Source: RGIG5579 sp045655865 (GTDB taxonomy: Bacteria; Bacillota; Clostridia; Oscillospirales; SIG627). Taken from it: a stretch of DNA of 64,000 nt. The notes beneath the pieces are model-generated. The model ran no database searches. It was not told the origin of the DNA and saw only the letters and a program-made list of their open reading frames with translations. Each line of letters opens with the position of its first letter. The stretch's first letter is position 1. Positions 48,171-56,889 of the stretch are shown here, in pieces. A program made the position numbers and the translations under genes. The stretch spans positions 1 to 64,000 of the forward strand of contig JAZOQB010000010.1 of assembly GCA_045655865.1 (NCBI GenBank). Reading direction: 5' to 3'.

Positions 48171-49703
48171 TTATCGGATCACTTGCACCAGGATCGCGTG
48201 AACGGCAAAGCGGCCGTCGGTGGCGGTAGTGTTGTCCATGCAGGTGGACAGGGTGATGATCTGGCTGTTGGCGTCAAAGGTGTAGTCCGTCTGGAAGTAT
48301 GAGATAAAGGCCATGACCTCGCAGAAATCCACAAAGTCCGAATCGGAAACGAAATTGGTTTCAAAATAGTTATCGTAAGCGTTGGACTCGTGAACGGAGA
48401 ACGGCTTGTAGATGAAGATACCGTCCTGGGTGGCGATCTGAATGGTTGCTCCGTAAAATACCGTGGCATTTTTAAAGTCGTGAATGGAAGAGAACATACT
48501 GCCGTCGGCCATGTTGTGCCCGTAAATGACGGTGTTCCGGTTTTCCGTGATGTTGGGAGAATTGCGCTCATCCATATAGATGCTGCCGCCGGAGAGGTTT
48601 TTTCCGTAAAAGTCCCGGTGAAGGTAGTAGTTTCTCGCCGGAGACCACACGATAGGATAGTTTACCACGGTCCCCTCAATGGTGATCCAGCCGGCGGTAT
48701 CGCCGTTGATCTTTTTCAGCTGAGCGATCTTGGAGACCAGAGTTTGCTGTTCCTCGGAAAACGGCATGCTGCCTTGGGGAGAATTCAGAGTTTTTCCGTT
48801 GAAAATATCCTGAGGCGTCAGGGAAGGGACGGAGGCGGCGCTTTTTTTCAAATAATCGTCGGAAAAGCGATCCTTGACGCTGACCATGTCTTGCAGACCG
48901 GAATAGATAAGATAGGAGCGGTAATAGCCGTAGAGCTTATCCAAGACAAAGTACCCGGCTACCAAAAATCCGAAAATACAAACAAAGAGAACGGCATAGC
49001 GAAGCCAATCCCCGAAAGTCAGCTTTCGGGGTGTTTTTTTTGCCCTGTCCCGATAGACACCGTACATTCCGTCCAAAGAAGAGCGCACCGCCTCTTCCTC
49101 CTTGGGATGCAAAGAGGGGTGGTCCTGGATGGGGACGGTTCTTTTTTCGGGTATCTCCAGGGCACGGGTGGGATCCTGTTTTTTGGGGCGAAGCTTCTTT
49201 TCAAGAGCGCCCCTCGCGCCGGTGACGGCCTGGCGAAAAATGGCAAAGAGGGAGGGGCGTTGGCGGACGGAGGCCTTTTTCTCAGGCGCTTTTTCTACGG
49301 GTTTGACGGCGTGGCGAGGGGAGGGCCCGCTTTTGTTTGCTCCTGCCGATTCGGGGATCGGGACGGGCTTTTCCACTTTTTGAGACAAGGTCTCTTTTTC
49401 TTTTTCCGGGGCGCCGGACTTGGGCAACTCCCGGCGTGCGTGAAGGGGACGGTGTCCCTTTGGCTTTGGGGTCAGGGGAGGGACCGCGCTTTTTTGTGCA
49501 GGCTCTGTTTTCGGTTTTGGCTCTGTAGACCCCACGTTTTTGTCCGAGAAAGAAAGCGGGAGAGGGGATGGGGGAGTGTCGTGGCTCTTCCCGTCCTCTT
49601 TTTTTATCTCTGTTTCTTTTGGGTTCCATTCCCACATCTCTTCCAGATCACCCAGAAAAAAATCTTGAGATCGGCGGGATTGGTCTTTGTTTTTTTCGAA
49701 CAT
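48171..49703 (-). CDS. Class B sortase with long cytoplasmic N-terminal extension
   Basis: A 510-residue protein. Residues 1-240 are a Pro/Lys/Glu-rich, low-complexity region without membrane segments. One membrane helix (about 245-270) precedes an external catalytic domain. The sortase motifs are NTVIYGHNMADG (His), IITLSTCMDN (Cys, TLSTC) and DGRFAVHA (Arg), and the EGTVVNYPIVW segment and HRDFYGKNLSGGSIYMDERN are class B-like. Class B enzymes normally have no such tail and number about 220-270 residues. The AAGGAG site precedes the ATG. No substrate with an NPQTN-like signal is adjacent. Confidence 0.88.
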   Translation of the reverse strand: MFEKNKDQSRRSQDFFLGDLEEMWEWNPKETEIKKEDGKSHDTPPSPLPLSFSDKNVGSTEPKPKTEPAQKSAVPPLTPKPKGHRPLHARRELPKSGAPEKEKETLSQKVEKPVPIPESAGANKSGPSPRHAVKPVEKAPEKKASVRQRPSLFAIFRQAVTGARGALEKKLRPKKQDPTRALEIPEKRTVPIQDHPSLHPKEEEAVRSSLDGMYGVYRDRAKKTPRKLTFGDWLRYAVLFVCIFGFLVAGYFVLDKLYGYYRSYLIYSGLQDMVSVKDRFSDDYLKKSAASVPSLTPQDIFNGKTLNSPQGSMPFSEEQQTLVSKIAQLKKINGDTAGWITIEGTVVNYPIVWSPARNYYLHRDFYGKNLSGGSIYMDERNSPNITENRNTVIYGHNMADGSMFSSIHDFKNATVFYGATIQIATQDGIFIYKPFSVHESNAYDNYFETNFVSDSDFVDFCEVMAFISYFQTDYTFDANSQIITLSTCMDNTTATDGRFAVHAILVQVIR

Positions 49704-49759
49704 AGAAAACTCCTTGGTGGCACGGCGGCCGTGGGATCGTATCTGCTCCTGTTCGGAGC

Positions 49760-52015
49760 TTATTTCCAGAACTGAGTCAGTTTTTCTTTCAACTGCGCTT
49801 CTCTTTCCAGGATCTCAAAGCGATCCCAGCTTTCGGGAAAGAGCGTTTGCATATCTTCCCCCAGATACCGGGCGTCGCACAGGATGAGAAATCCCCGGTC
49901 CTCTTCCCCTCGGATGACTCTGCCGGCCGCCTGAAGGACCCGGCTCCACCCGGGGAGAGTGTAGGCAAAGCTCTTGCCGTCCATGTCTCTTCGATAGTAG
50001 CCGGCGCACTCTGCTTCTCCCTCGGGGCTGGGCGGAGGAAATCCGGTTCCCACGATGATCTCTCCCAAAAGAGATTCGCCTTTCAGATCGATTCCCTCGG
50101 AAAACACGCCGCCCATGACACAAAAGCCGATGAGGGTTCCTTTTCGGTTGGTTTGGAACGCTTCCAAAAATTCCCGGCGTGCTTTTGCGCTCATCACCTT
50201 TTCCTGTACCAGGACCTTGTGGTCAAAGAAGCGTTCTTTGTAGGCCTGAGAGACCAGGCGAAGATATTCAAAAGAGGGGAGAAATACCATGTAATTCCCC
50301 GGCTTTACCGATACGGCGGCGCGAATGATGCCGCAGATCTTGGGGGCTGTGGCAAATCTTTGAGAAAAGGATACGTCGATCTGGCAGAGACCTACGAAAA
50401 GATTCTCTCTGGGAAAGGGGGAGGGGAGGGTCAGAAAGCGATCTTCCTCCTGTCCGCCAAGCAGATCAAAATAATAGTTTTCGGGAAGGAGGGTGGCGGA
50501 GAAAAACAGGACGCTTCGCCACCGCCGGCATCCATCCAGAATTTTTTCCCGGGGGTCTACCAGGTAAATTTTGACCCCGCCTTCCAAAGGGAAGAGCGTG
50601 GAAAATTCTTCGTTGAAAAGTTTGGAGAGCCGGGCAAAGTTTTTAAGTTTTTGATAGAGTTCTTTGACTCTCCTCTCTGAGTCCTCCGCAAGATGCCCAA
50701 AGCCTTCCTGGAGGGCAAAGCCCACTTTGGGAAGAAGGCTTGAAACCAGAGCGGACAGCTTTTCCGGACTTTGGACAGAGAAAAATTCTTTGGCGTCCCG
50801 GCGGGCTTTGCGCAGCTTGGCAAACTCTCCCAAAAGGTCGGAAAAATGTTCTCGAAGCATGACGGCCGGAGGAGTGGGATCCCGGAAAATGGGGTCAAAG
50901 TCTTCCGGGGAGAGGGACTGAGTAAAGCTCTCCCGGATCCGGCTGGGGAGGTTGTGGGCTTCATCCACCAAAAGCACGCTCCCCGGTTTGGGGGCGAACA
51001 CTGCCCGGCCCGGGTCGAAAACGTGATTATAGTCTCCGATGATGACCTGACAGTGCTTTTGCAGTTGGAGAGCTAGATCAAAGGGACAGATGTGAAAGTG
51101 AAAGGCTGCGGCAGACAGCTCTTTTTCGGTGATACAGGAAAAGGAAGCCAGAAAACTTAAGGCCTCGGGAAGTTTTTCCCAAAATCCCAGGGCGTATTCG
51201 CAATCGCGCTTTTGACATTCCTCCCGCCCTTCCGGGCAAAGGCTCGTTTTGCTGCTGAGAACCAGGGTTCGAAGCCCCTTTTCTTTCTGCAAAGCCTCGA
51301 CCGCGGCGGCGGCCTGAAGTTTTAGGGTGTTTTTGGGAGAGGCGTAAAAGACCTGAGGGACTTTTCCTTTTTCCAGAGCTTTCAGAGCAGGATACAGTAC
51401 CGCCAAGGTCTTGCCGATGCCGGTGGGAGCGCAGGCGTAAAGTTTTGTGGAAAAGCGGATGGCGTCCCAGGCGGCCTGAATCAGTTCCCGTTGCCCTTGA
51501 CGCAGAGAGGAATAGGGAAAGGCAATGAGCCCTGCCCCCTTTTTCCACAGAGGAGCCAGGGAAAAAATCTTGGAGATGTGGGAGGAAAGCGTTGCGGAGA
51601 GGGCCTCTTTTTCCAGGGGGACGGTTTGCGTTTTTACAGTTCCTTCCGAAAAGATGACAAAGCGAAGGAGTACCCGGGAAAGCTTTTTGGTATTAGAGAG
51701 AGCCAGAGCCAAAAGCTGTCCCCGCAAAAGAAGGCGATCTCGGTAAAGGGAAAAATCGCTTTCCCTCTTCAGTTCCACCGGTTCTTCGATTATGTAATCC
51801 TCTCCCACTTTGCAAAGAGCCATGGCTTTGCCGCGGATGCGGATTTCATCCTTGCCACAAAGCAAAACCAGAGACAGGGAAACGTTTTCAGCCCGCCCTT
51901 CTTCAGCAGGATCCGGCGCGGAAAAGTCTTTGGGCCCACGCACAGGCTCATGGGAGGAGGGGACTAGGTAAGGGATCAATTCGTCCAGTTCAATGAGAAG
52001 GCAATCGTCTTTCAT
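49760..52015 (-). CDS. DinG/XPD-family ATP-dependent DNA helicase
   Basis: A 751-residue superfamily 2 helicase with Fe-S cluster signature. N-terminal ~170 residues are beta-rich (like a PD-(D/E)XK or OB-type domain, uncertain). The helicase core has Walker A ACAPTGIGKT (about 195-204), a four-Cys Fe-S site (CPEGREECQKRDC and HICPFD), LVDEAHNLPSRIR (DEAH) and the C-terminal motifs FCVMGGVFSEGIDL and QAAGRVIRGEEDRG. Such enzymes unwind DNA with 5' overhangs or D-loops in repair. It is preceded by a small unknown gene that overlaps it by 4 bp. Confidence 0.88.
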   Translation of the reverse strand: MKDDCLLIELDELIPYLVPSSHEPVRGPKDFSAPDPAEEGRAENVSLSLVLLCGKDEIRIRGKAMALCKVGEDYIIEEPVELKRESDFSLYRDRLLLRGQLLALALSNTKKLSRVLLRFVIFSEGTVKTQTVPLEKEALSATLSSHISKIFSLAPLWKKGAGLIAFPYSSLRQGQRELIQAAWDAIRFSTKLYACAPTGIGKTLAVLYPALKALEKGKVPQVFYASPKNTLKLQAAAAVEALQKEKGLRTLVLSSKTSLCPEGREECQKRDCEYALGFWEKLPEALSFLASFSCITEKELSAAAFHFHICPFDLALQLQKHCQVIIGDYNHVFDPGRAVFAPKPGSVLLVDEAHNLPSRIRESFTQSLSPEDFDPIFRDPTPPAVMLREHFSDLLGEFAKLRKARRDAKEFFSVQSPEKLSALVSSLLPKVGFALQEGFGHLAEDSERRVKELYQKLKNFARLSKLFNEEFSTLFPLEGGVKIYLVDPREKILDGCRRWRSVLFFSATLLPENYYFDLLGGQEEDRFLTLPSPFPRENLFVGLCQIDVSFSQRFATAPKICGIIRAAVSVKPGNYMVFLPSFEYLRLVSQAYKERFFDHKVLVQEKVMSAKARREFLEAFQTNRKGTLIGFCVMGGVFSEGIDLKGESLLGEIIVGTGFPPPSPEGEAECAGYYRRDMDGKSFAYTLPGWSRVLQAAGRVIRGEEDRGFLILCDARYLGEDMQTLFPESWDRFEILEREAQLKEKLTQFWK

Positions 52016-52464
52016 ACATCCTCTCCGAAAATTTGTTCCGCCAGAGAAAGGGCAAAGCCCACGGCGAGATTTTTGTAAAGACTGAAGCTTCGATCAAAGG
52101 GAAAGGGTTTTTCAAAGGGGTACACACTTTTTCCCAATAGGTTTAACTCCTGCTGGAGACAGAGCAGAGCCCGGTCTTCCCGGATGCTGGACAGGGTCAC
52201 GGGGTCTGCCTGATTCATACCCCCGGTCAGAAGCTGGCCGGCCAACGGCGGTGCGATCACGTGGGCGTAGCTGGGAACCAGGATCAGGGAACCGGAAGCA
52301 AAGCCCCGGGGAGAATACCAGGACAGATCCGATAGGATCAGATCGTACGTTTCGCCCACAACGGCTTTTTCAACGGTCATCTTTTCTTTAAACGGGCATT
52401 TTTTCGCCGCGTTTTGCAAAAAGGACTCCAAAATGGGAAGGTGCTCCATCAACGCAATTTTCAC
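52012..52464 (-). CDS. Protein of unknown function upstream of the DinG-like helicase
   Basis: A 150-residue cytoplasmic protein beginning with Met-Lys-Ile-Ala-Leu. No family is recognised; it looks alpha/beta, with LILSDLSWYSPRGF and a C-terminal helical end. The GGAGGG SD touches the ATG at 52470 (no spacing), while a GTG at 52464 has the ideal 7-bp spacing, so I prefer GTG. It overlaps the helicase start by 4 bp and is probably co-regulated with it. Confidence 0.65.
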   Translation of the reverse strand: MKIALMEHLPILESFLQNAAKKCPFKEKMTVEKAVVGETYDLILSDLSWYSPRGFASGSLILVPSYAHVIAPPLAGQLLTGGMNQADPVTLSSIREDRALLCLQQELNLLGKSVYPFEKPFPFDRSFSLYKNLAVGFALSLAEQIFGEDV

Positions 52465-52538
52465 GCTCATCCCTCCGCTTTTTTTCGTTAGTATGGGTAA
52501 AAAAAGGGAAAAGCATACAACAAATGCGTTTTTGCAGA

Positions 52539-53132
52539 TCAAAGGCCTTTTTCAAAAACCTCTACGGTTTTTTCGATCAGGCTCCATACTCGATCCACTC
52601 CGTCTCCGTTGAGAGAGGAGATGGGAAAGACCGGCGTGGGAAACAGGAATTCTTCCAATTCTGCCAGATTCTTCTTTTGATTGGTTTTGTTCAATTTGTC
52701 CATTTTTGTGGCCACTACCACAAAGGGGATGCCTACTTCCTGTAAAAAGGCGATCATGGTCTCATCGTCGCGGCTGGGACCGGTTTTTAAATCAATGAGC
52801 TGGAGAACCAGGGCCAGATCTTCGTGACTTTGAAAATAGGCGTCTGTCAGAGCGGACCAGACCCGTTTTTCTTTTTCACTTCGCCGGGCAAAGCCGTAGC
52901 CGGGCAGGTCTACCAAATAGCAACGGGAATCCAGATCGTAAAAATTGACGGTGACGGTCTTTCCCGGAGAGGAGGACACTCTTGCCAGGCTCTTGCGCCC
53001 CAAAAGGCGGTTGAGCGCCGAGCTTTTTCCCACGTTGCTTCGGCCGGAGAAGGCGATCTGACACTTTCCGTCCCGGATGAGCTGGTCGCGCCGTCCGGCG
53101 GAGATTTTTAAAGATACGTTGTTTCGATTCAT
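52539..53132 (-). CDS. engB: Ribosome biogenesis GTPase EngB (YsxC)
   Basis: A GTPase of 197 residues needed for large-subunit assembly. G motifs: G1 FSGRSNVGKSS, G2 GKTVTVNFYDL, G3 VDLPGYGFARRS, G4 ATKMDKLNK, G5 SSLNGDGVD. It lies immediately downstream of lon, as in other Firmicutes, and shares its transcript. Confidence 0.97.
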   Translation of the reverse strand: MNRNNVSLKISAGRRDQLIRDGKCQIAFSGRSNVGKSSALNRLLGRKSLARVSSSPGKTVTVNFYDLDSRCYLVDLPGYGFARRSEKEKRVWSALTDAYFQSHEDLALVLQLIDLKTGPSRDDETMIAFLQEVGIPFVVVATKMDKLNKTNQKKNLAELEEFLFPTPVFPISSLNGDGVDRVWSLIEKTVEVFEKGL

Positions 53133-55478
53133 TTAATCTACAAGGGCCGCCTTCAAAACGTCGTCGATCTTGCGGCAGGGGATGAAGGTGATCTTCTCTA
53201 ACGCTTTGGGGTCCACTTCCTCCAGATCTTTTTCGTTGTCTGCAGGGATCAGAACGGTCTTCATGCCGGCGCGGAGTGCCGCACCGACCTTTTCCCTCAG
53301 GCCTCCGATGGCGAGAACCTGACCTTGCAAGGTGATCTCGCCCGTCATGGCAACGTCCCCCCGTACTTTTCTGCCGGAGAGAAGAGAGACCAGACAGGTC
53401 ACAAGAGTAACCCCTGCGCTGGGGCCGTCCTTGGGAATGGCACCTTCCGGAAGGTGGATGTGCAGATCCCGGTTCTGATAAAAATCCGGTGTGGTGATCT
53501 TCCATTCCTCGGTGCGGGAACGGATCAGAGAGATGGCTGCCCGGGCGGATTCTTTCATGACATCTCCCAGAGAGCCTGTCAATTCCACCTTGCCCGTGCC
53601 GGGAAGGCTCAAGGCTTCCACTTTCAGCATTTCTCCGCCGCTCATGGTCCAGGCAAGACCGTTGACCACACCCAATTTGGGAGAGAGCTCTGCCTTTTCC
53701 GGAAGGATCTTTTCTTTGCCCAAAAAGTCGGTCAGATTCTTTTCCGTGACGCTGACCGCTTCGGCCCCGTCGATCACAAGTTTTGCTGCTTTGCGGCAGA
53801 TCCGGGCCAGCTGGCGTTCCATTTTTCTAACGCCCTGTTCCCGGGTATAGGAACGGATGATCTTTCTCAGTGCGCCGTCGGTGATTCGAAGATTTGCTTT
53901 TTTCAGGCCGTGTTCCTTCTCCTGCTTGGGGAGAAGGTGATTTTTTGCGATGGCCACTTTCTCGCTTTCGGTGTAGCCGCAAATCTCGATCACCTCCATT
54001 CGGTCCAGAAGGGCCGGAGGAATGTCGGAGACATCGTTGGCAGTGGCCAGGAACATGCAGGCGGACAGGTCCACAGGCAATTCCACAAAGTGATCCCGGA
54101 AGGAGTGGTTCTGTTCGGAATCCAGAACCTCCAGAAGGGCGGAGGCTGGGTCGCCGTGGGCGTCCCGGGTGAGTTTGTCGATTTCATCCAAGGTGATCAG
54201 GGGGTTCATGGAACCGGCCTGAGAGAGGGCGGCGATGATTCGTCCGGGCATGGCGCCGATGTAAGTTTTCCGGTGACCTCTTATGTCCGCTTCGTCCCGA
54301 ACGCCACCCAGGGAGACCCGGACGTATTTTCTTCCCAGGGCTTGAGCGATGGAAGAGGCGATGCTGGTCTTGCCCACGCCGGGTGCGCCCACCAGACAAA
54401 GGATCTGCCCCTGAACCTTCCCTCGCAGAAGACCTGCGGCTAAAAACTCCAGGATCCTCTCCTTTACTTTTTCCAGGCCGCTGTGATCCCGGTCAAGGAT
54501 CTTTCGGGCAAGGGAGAGGGAAACGGTGTCTTCGGTGTAGCTTTGCCACGGGATCTCAAGGCAAGTTTCCACATAATTGCGCAGAAGGGCGGATTCCGAG
54601 GAGCCAAAAGGCATGTTGTGCAGTTTTTTTGCCTGTGCCGTCAGTTTTTCCCGCACGTCATCGGGAAGTCCGGCAGCCTGGATCCGTTGCAAAAGATCTG
54701 CCTCGTCTGAGTCGTAGCCCCCTTCCATGCCACCGGCAGAGGCGCCCAATTCACTTTGGATGACTCTCATCTGCTCTCTTAGATACGCCTCGCGCTGTTG
54801 CTCTTCCATGTGGCTCTGGACCTTGCGGGCCAGCTGATTTTCCAGTTTGGTGACCTCGATCTCCCTCTCCAGGATCTCCTTGAGGCGAAGAACTCGCCGG
54901 GTGGGATCGAAAAGACTTAAGATCTCCTGCTTGTCCTCCGGACGTCGGAGAATGTTGGCGGCAACAAAATCCGAGAGAAAACCGGGGTCCTTTATGCTCT
55001 GAAGGGCCGCAGTTACATCTCCCGAAAGCTTGGGCATAAACACCGAGAGGTCTTCCACGCTGTGGAGAACGCTTCTTCGGTAGGCGTCGGCGGTGATGTC
55101 ATCCAGCACCGAGATCTCCTTTTGAAAGACCTCGGCGGTAAGGGCACCGGATTCCAGACGGAAGACGTTTTGGGTCTCTCCGCGGGCGACACCCTCGGTG
55201 ATGATCCGATAGCTCTTATCCGGAAGTTTGATGGATTGCTTGATTCGGGAGATCACCCCTACCGGGTGCAGATCTCCCGGCTCCGGCGTTTCCACGCCGC
55301 TGTCCTTTTGGGTCACAAGATAAACCATGCCATCGGCTTTGAGAGCCATTTCGGTGGCTTTTACGGTTTGGGGACGGGCCACCTCAAAGCTTGTGTCGAT
55401 TCCGGGGAAGACCACAAGACCTCTCAGGGCAATGACAGGAAGTGCGATGCGATGAAGTTTTTCGGTATAATACGGCAT
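53133..55478 (-). CDS. lon: ATP-dependent protease Lon
   Basis: A 781-residue AAA+ protease that degrades misfolded and regulatory proteins. Order: LON substrate-binding domain (6-200), coiled-coil region, AAA+ module with Walker A GAPGVGKTSIA and Walker B ITLDEIDKL, and C-terminal serine protease with KDGPSAGVTLVTC (catalytic Ser) and the Lys in KVRGDVAMTGEITLQGQVLAIGGLREK. The start at 55478 is the only Met that gives MPYYTEKLHRIALPVI; AAAGGA is present but 13 bp upstream, which is long. -10 element TATAAT lies at 55547-55542 (minus). It is cotranscribed with engB. Confidence 0.97.
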   Translation of the reverse strand: MPYYTEKLHRIALPVIALRGLVVFPGIDTSFEVARPQTVKATEMALKADGMVYLVTQKDSGVETPEPGDLHPVGVISRIKQSIKLPDKSYRIITEGVARGETQNVFRLESGALTAEVFQKEISVLDDITADAYRRSVLHSVEDLSVFMPKLSGDVTAALQSIKDPGFLSDFVAANILRRPEDKQEILSLFDPTRRVLRLKEILEREIEVTKLENQLARKVQSHMEEQQREAYLREQMRVIQSELGASAGGMEGGYDSDEADLLQRIQAAGLPDDVREKLTAQAKKLHNMPFGSSESALLRNYVETCLEIPWQSYTEDTVSLSLARKILDRDHSGLEKVKERILEFLAAGLLRGKVQGQILCLVGAPGVGKTSIASSIAQALGRKYVRVSLGGVRDEADIRGHRKTYIGAMPGRIIAALSQAGSMNPLITLDEIDKLTRDAHGDPASALLEVLDSEQNHSFRDHFVELPVDLSACMFLATANDVSDIPPALLDRMEVIEICGYTESEKVAIAKNHLLPKQEKEHGLKKANLRITDGALRKIIRSYTREQGVRKMERQLARICRKAAKLVIDGAEAVSVTEKNLTDFLGKEKILPEKAELSPKLGVVNGLAWTMSGGEMLKVEALSLPGTGKVELTGSLGDVMKESARAAISLIRSRTEEWKITTPDFYQNRDLHIHLPEGAIPKDGPSAGVTLVTCLVSLLSGRKVRGDVAMTGEITLQGQVLAIGGLREKVGAALRAGMKTVLIPADNEKDLEEVDPKALEKITFIPCRKIDDVLKAALVD

Positions 55479-55541
55479 TTGTTTTGGACGTTCCTTTCCG
55501 GGTTGGATTACGGTTTGAGTATAAAAATCCAGTATGAAGTC

Positions 55542-55547
55542 ATTATA
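55542..55547 (-). promoter_or_regulatory. Likely -10 element of the lon-engB promoter
   Basis: A perfect minus-strand TATAAT about 65 bp before the lon start. No good -35 match is found 16-18 bp upstream (TTTTCT only), so the call rests on the -10 element. Confidence 0.45.
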
Positions 55548-55687
55548 CCATGCTCTTGAAAAAAAGAAAATCATTTTTATAAAATTTCAAAAAAATTTCC
55601 AAAATTCCTCACTTCATGATAAAATGACGTAAAATGGAAAAGAAGAACGGCGCTTGATTTTGCACGGTTTGAGAGGGAGGGCTGATT

Positions 55688-56773
55688 GTGGAAGAGATCA
55701 AAGAGGTGCGGTCAAAGGATGTGGGGAGACCGAAAACGGAAAGAATGGAAGAGCGTTTGGAGACGCTGCCCTTTCCCGTCGTGGCCCTTTCCGAAGAAGG
55801 GCGCCCGGTGTTTCGGAATCGTCTGGCCAAAAAGCTTCTTCCGCCGCCTTCCCGTCTGGGGCGTTTTCTGGAGTGGGCGTGGGAGGGAGCAAAAGAAAAG
55901 GTGATCCTGACTGCAACTTTGGAGGGCGTGTCTTATTTTGTGGGGTTGACTCGGTGGTCAGAGTACACCGTTCTCTCCTTTTTGGAGACGCTCCTTCCCT
56001 TGCATCCGGTATTTTCCCGCGCTCTTTTGGAGCGGGCTCGGGAATTGTTTCCCGAATTTGACAGGGCGGCAGCCCGCCTTTTGGAGAAAAGGACGGGTGG
56101 AAAGGAAGAGAAGGAGCACCTGGATCGGATCTCCGCCCGGATTCGGCGGCTGAGGGAGGAAGAAGGATCCTATCTTCGCCTGATGCGACTTTCCGAGCGA
56201 AGCTGGGACGAGCCTACCTCTTGCAGCCTTGACGGATTTTTGCGCGTTTTGACCGGGGCGATGCAAAAGGCTCGAGTTACGCTCTTTGTGTCCTGCCCTT
56301 CTTCGGCCGGCGTTTGGGTCTCGCCTGCTGTTTTGGGATTTGTTATGGTGAATCTGTTGCATTTTATCGTCCTGTTTGAAGGAGAGGACAGGATTGATGT
56401 TTCGGTGGAAGCGGGAGAAAAGGAGAGTGTGATCGAATTGTGTTTTCCCGACCGGGAAGGACTCTTTTCTCTGTACGGAACGCTCACCCGCACAGGGGGA
56501 GAGACAGTCTTTCCTCAGGCCTTGGCTTTTGCACCTCTTTTCTGTGCTATGACCGTGTGCCGTGAGTGCGGCCTTTCCCTTTATCTTTTCAGACGGGAGG
56601 AAAAAGGGATCCTTCGGTTGACCCTCCCGGGTTCCTTCCGGATGCCCGAGGCGTTTTTGGGTGCAAGAGATGCCCGGGACGATGCGGCAATGGCGCAGTG
56701 GGTTCGGGAGATCTTTCTGGATTTTGTTGACACCGACCCTGACATCAAGGGCATTTCTCCGGAAAAAAAGTGA
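55688..56773 (+). CDS. Degenerate sensor histidine kinase-like protein
   Basis: A 361-residue cytoplasmic protein. Residues about 20-115 look like a PAS domain (LETLPFPVVALSEEGRPVFRNRLAKK). A helical part (135-190) resembles a histidine-kinase dimerisation domain but has no His at the phospho-acceptor site. The last third (VMVNLLHFIVLFEGEDRIDVSVEAG, and GLSLYLFRREEKGILRLTLPGSF) follows the order of a GHKL ATPase but lacks recognisable N, G1 and G2 boxes. It may be a pseudokinase sensor. The start is a GTG with GGGAGGG about 8 bp upstream. No response regulator is adjacent. Family assignment is tentative. Confidence 0.6.
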   Translation: MEEIKEVRSKDVGRPKTERMEERLETLPFPVVALSEEGRPVFRNRLAKKLLPPPSRLGRFLEWAWEGAKEKVILTATLEGVSYFVGLTRWSEYTVLSFLETLLPLHPVFSRALLERARELFPEFDRAAARLLEKRTGGKEEKEHLDRISARIRRLREEEGSYLRLMRLSERSWDEPTSCSLDGFLRVLTGAMQKARVTLFVSCPSSAGVWVSPAVLGFVMVNLLHFIVLFEGEDRIDVSVEAGEKESVIELCFPDREGLFSLYGTLTRTGGETVFPQALAFAPLFCAMTVCRECGLSLYLFRREEKGILRLTLPGSFRMPEAFLGARDARDDAAMAQWVREIFLDFVDTDPDIKGISPEKK

Positions 56774-56802
56774 ACTTTTGCTCGTATTTTCCCCAATTAC
56801 CC

Positions 56803-56830
56803 TTGCATATTTTGGGGAAACTGATATACT
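56803..56830 (+). promoter_or_regulatory. Promoter of pfkA
   Basis: TTGCAT (56803-56808), a 16-bp spacer and TATACT (56825-56830). Confidence 0.7.
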
Positions 56831-56889
56831 GGAGACAGAGAATATCGGCAAGTTAAAAATAGCGAAACAAAACGATTAGGAGACTTTTT

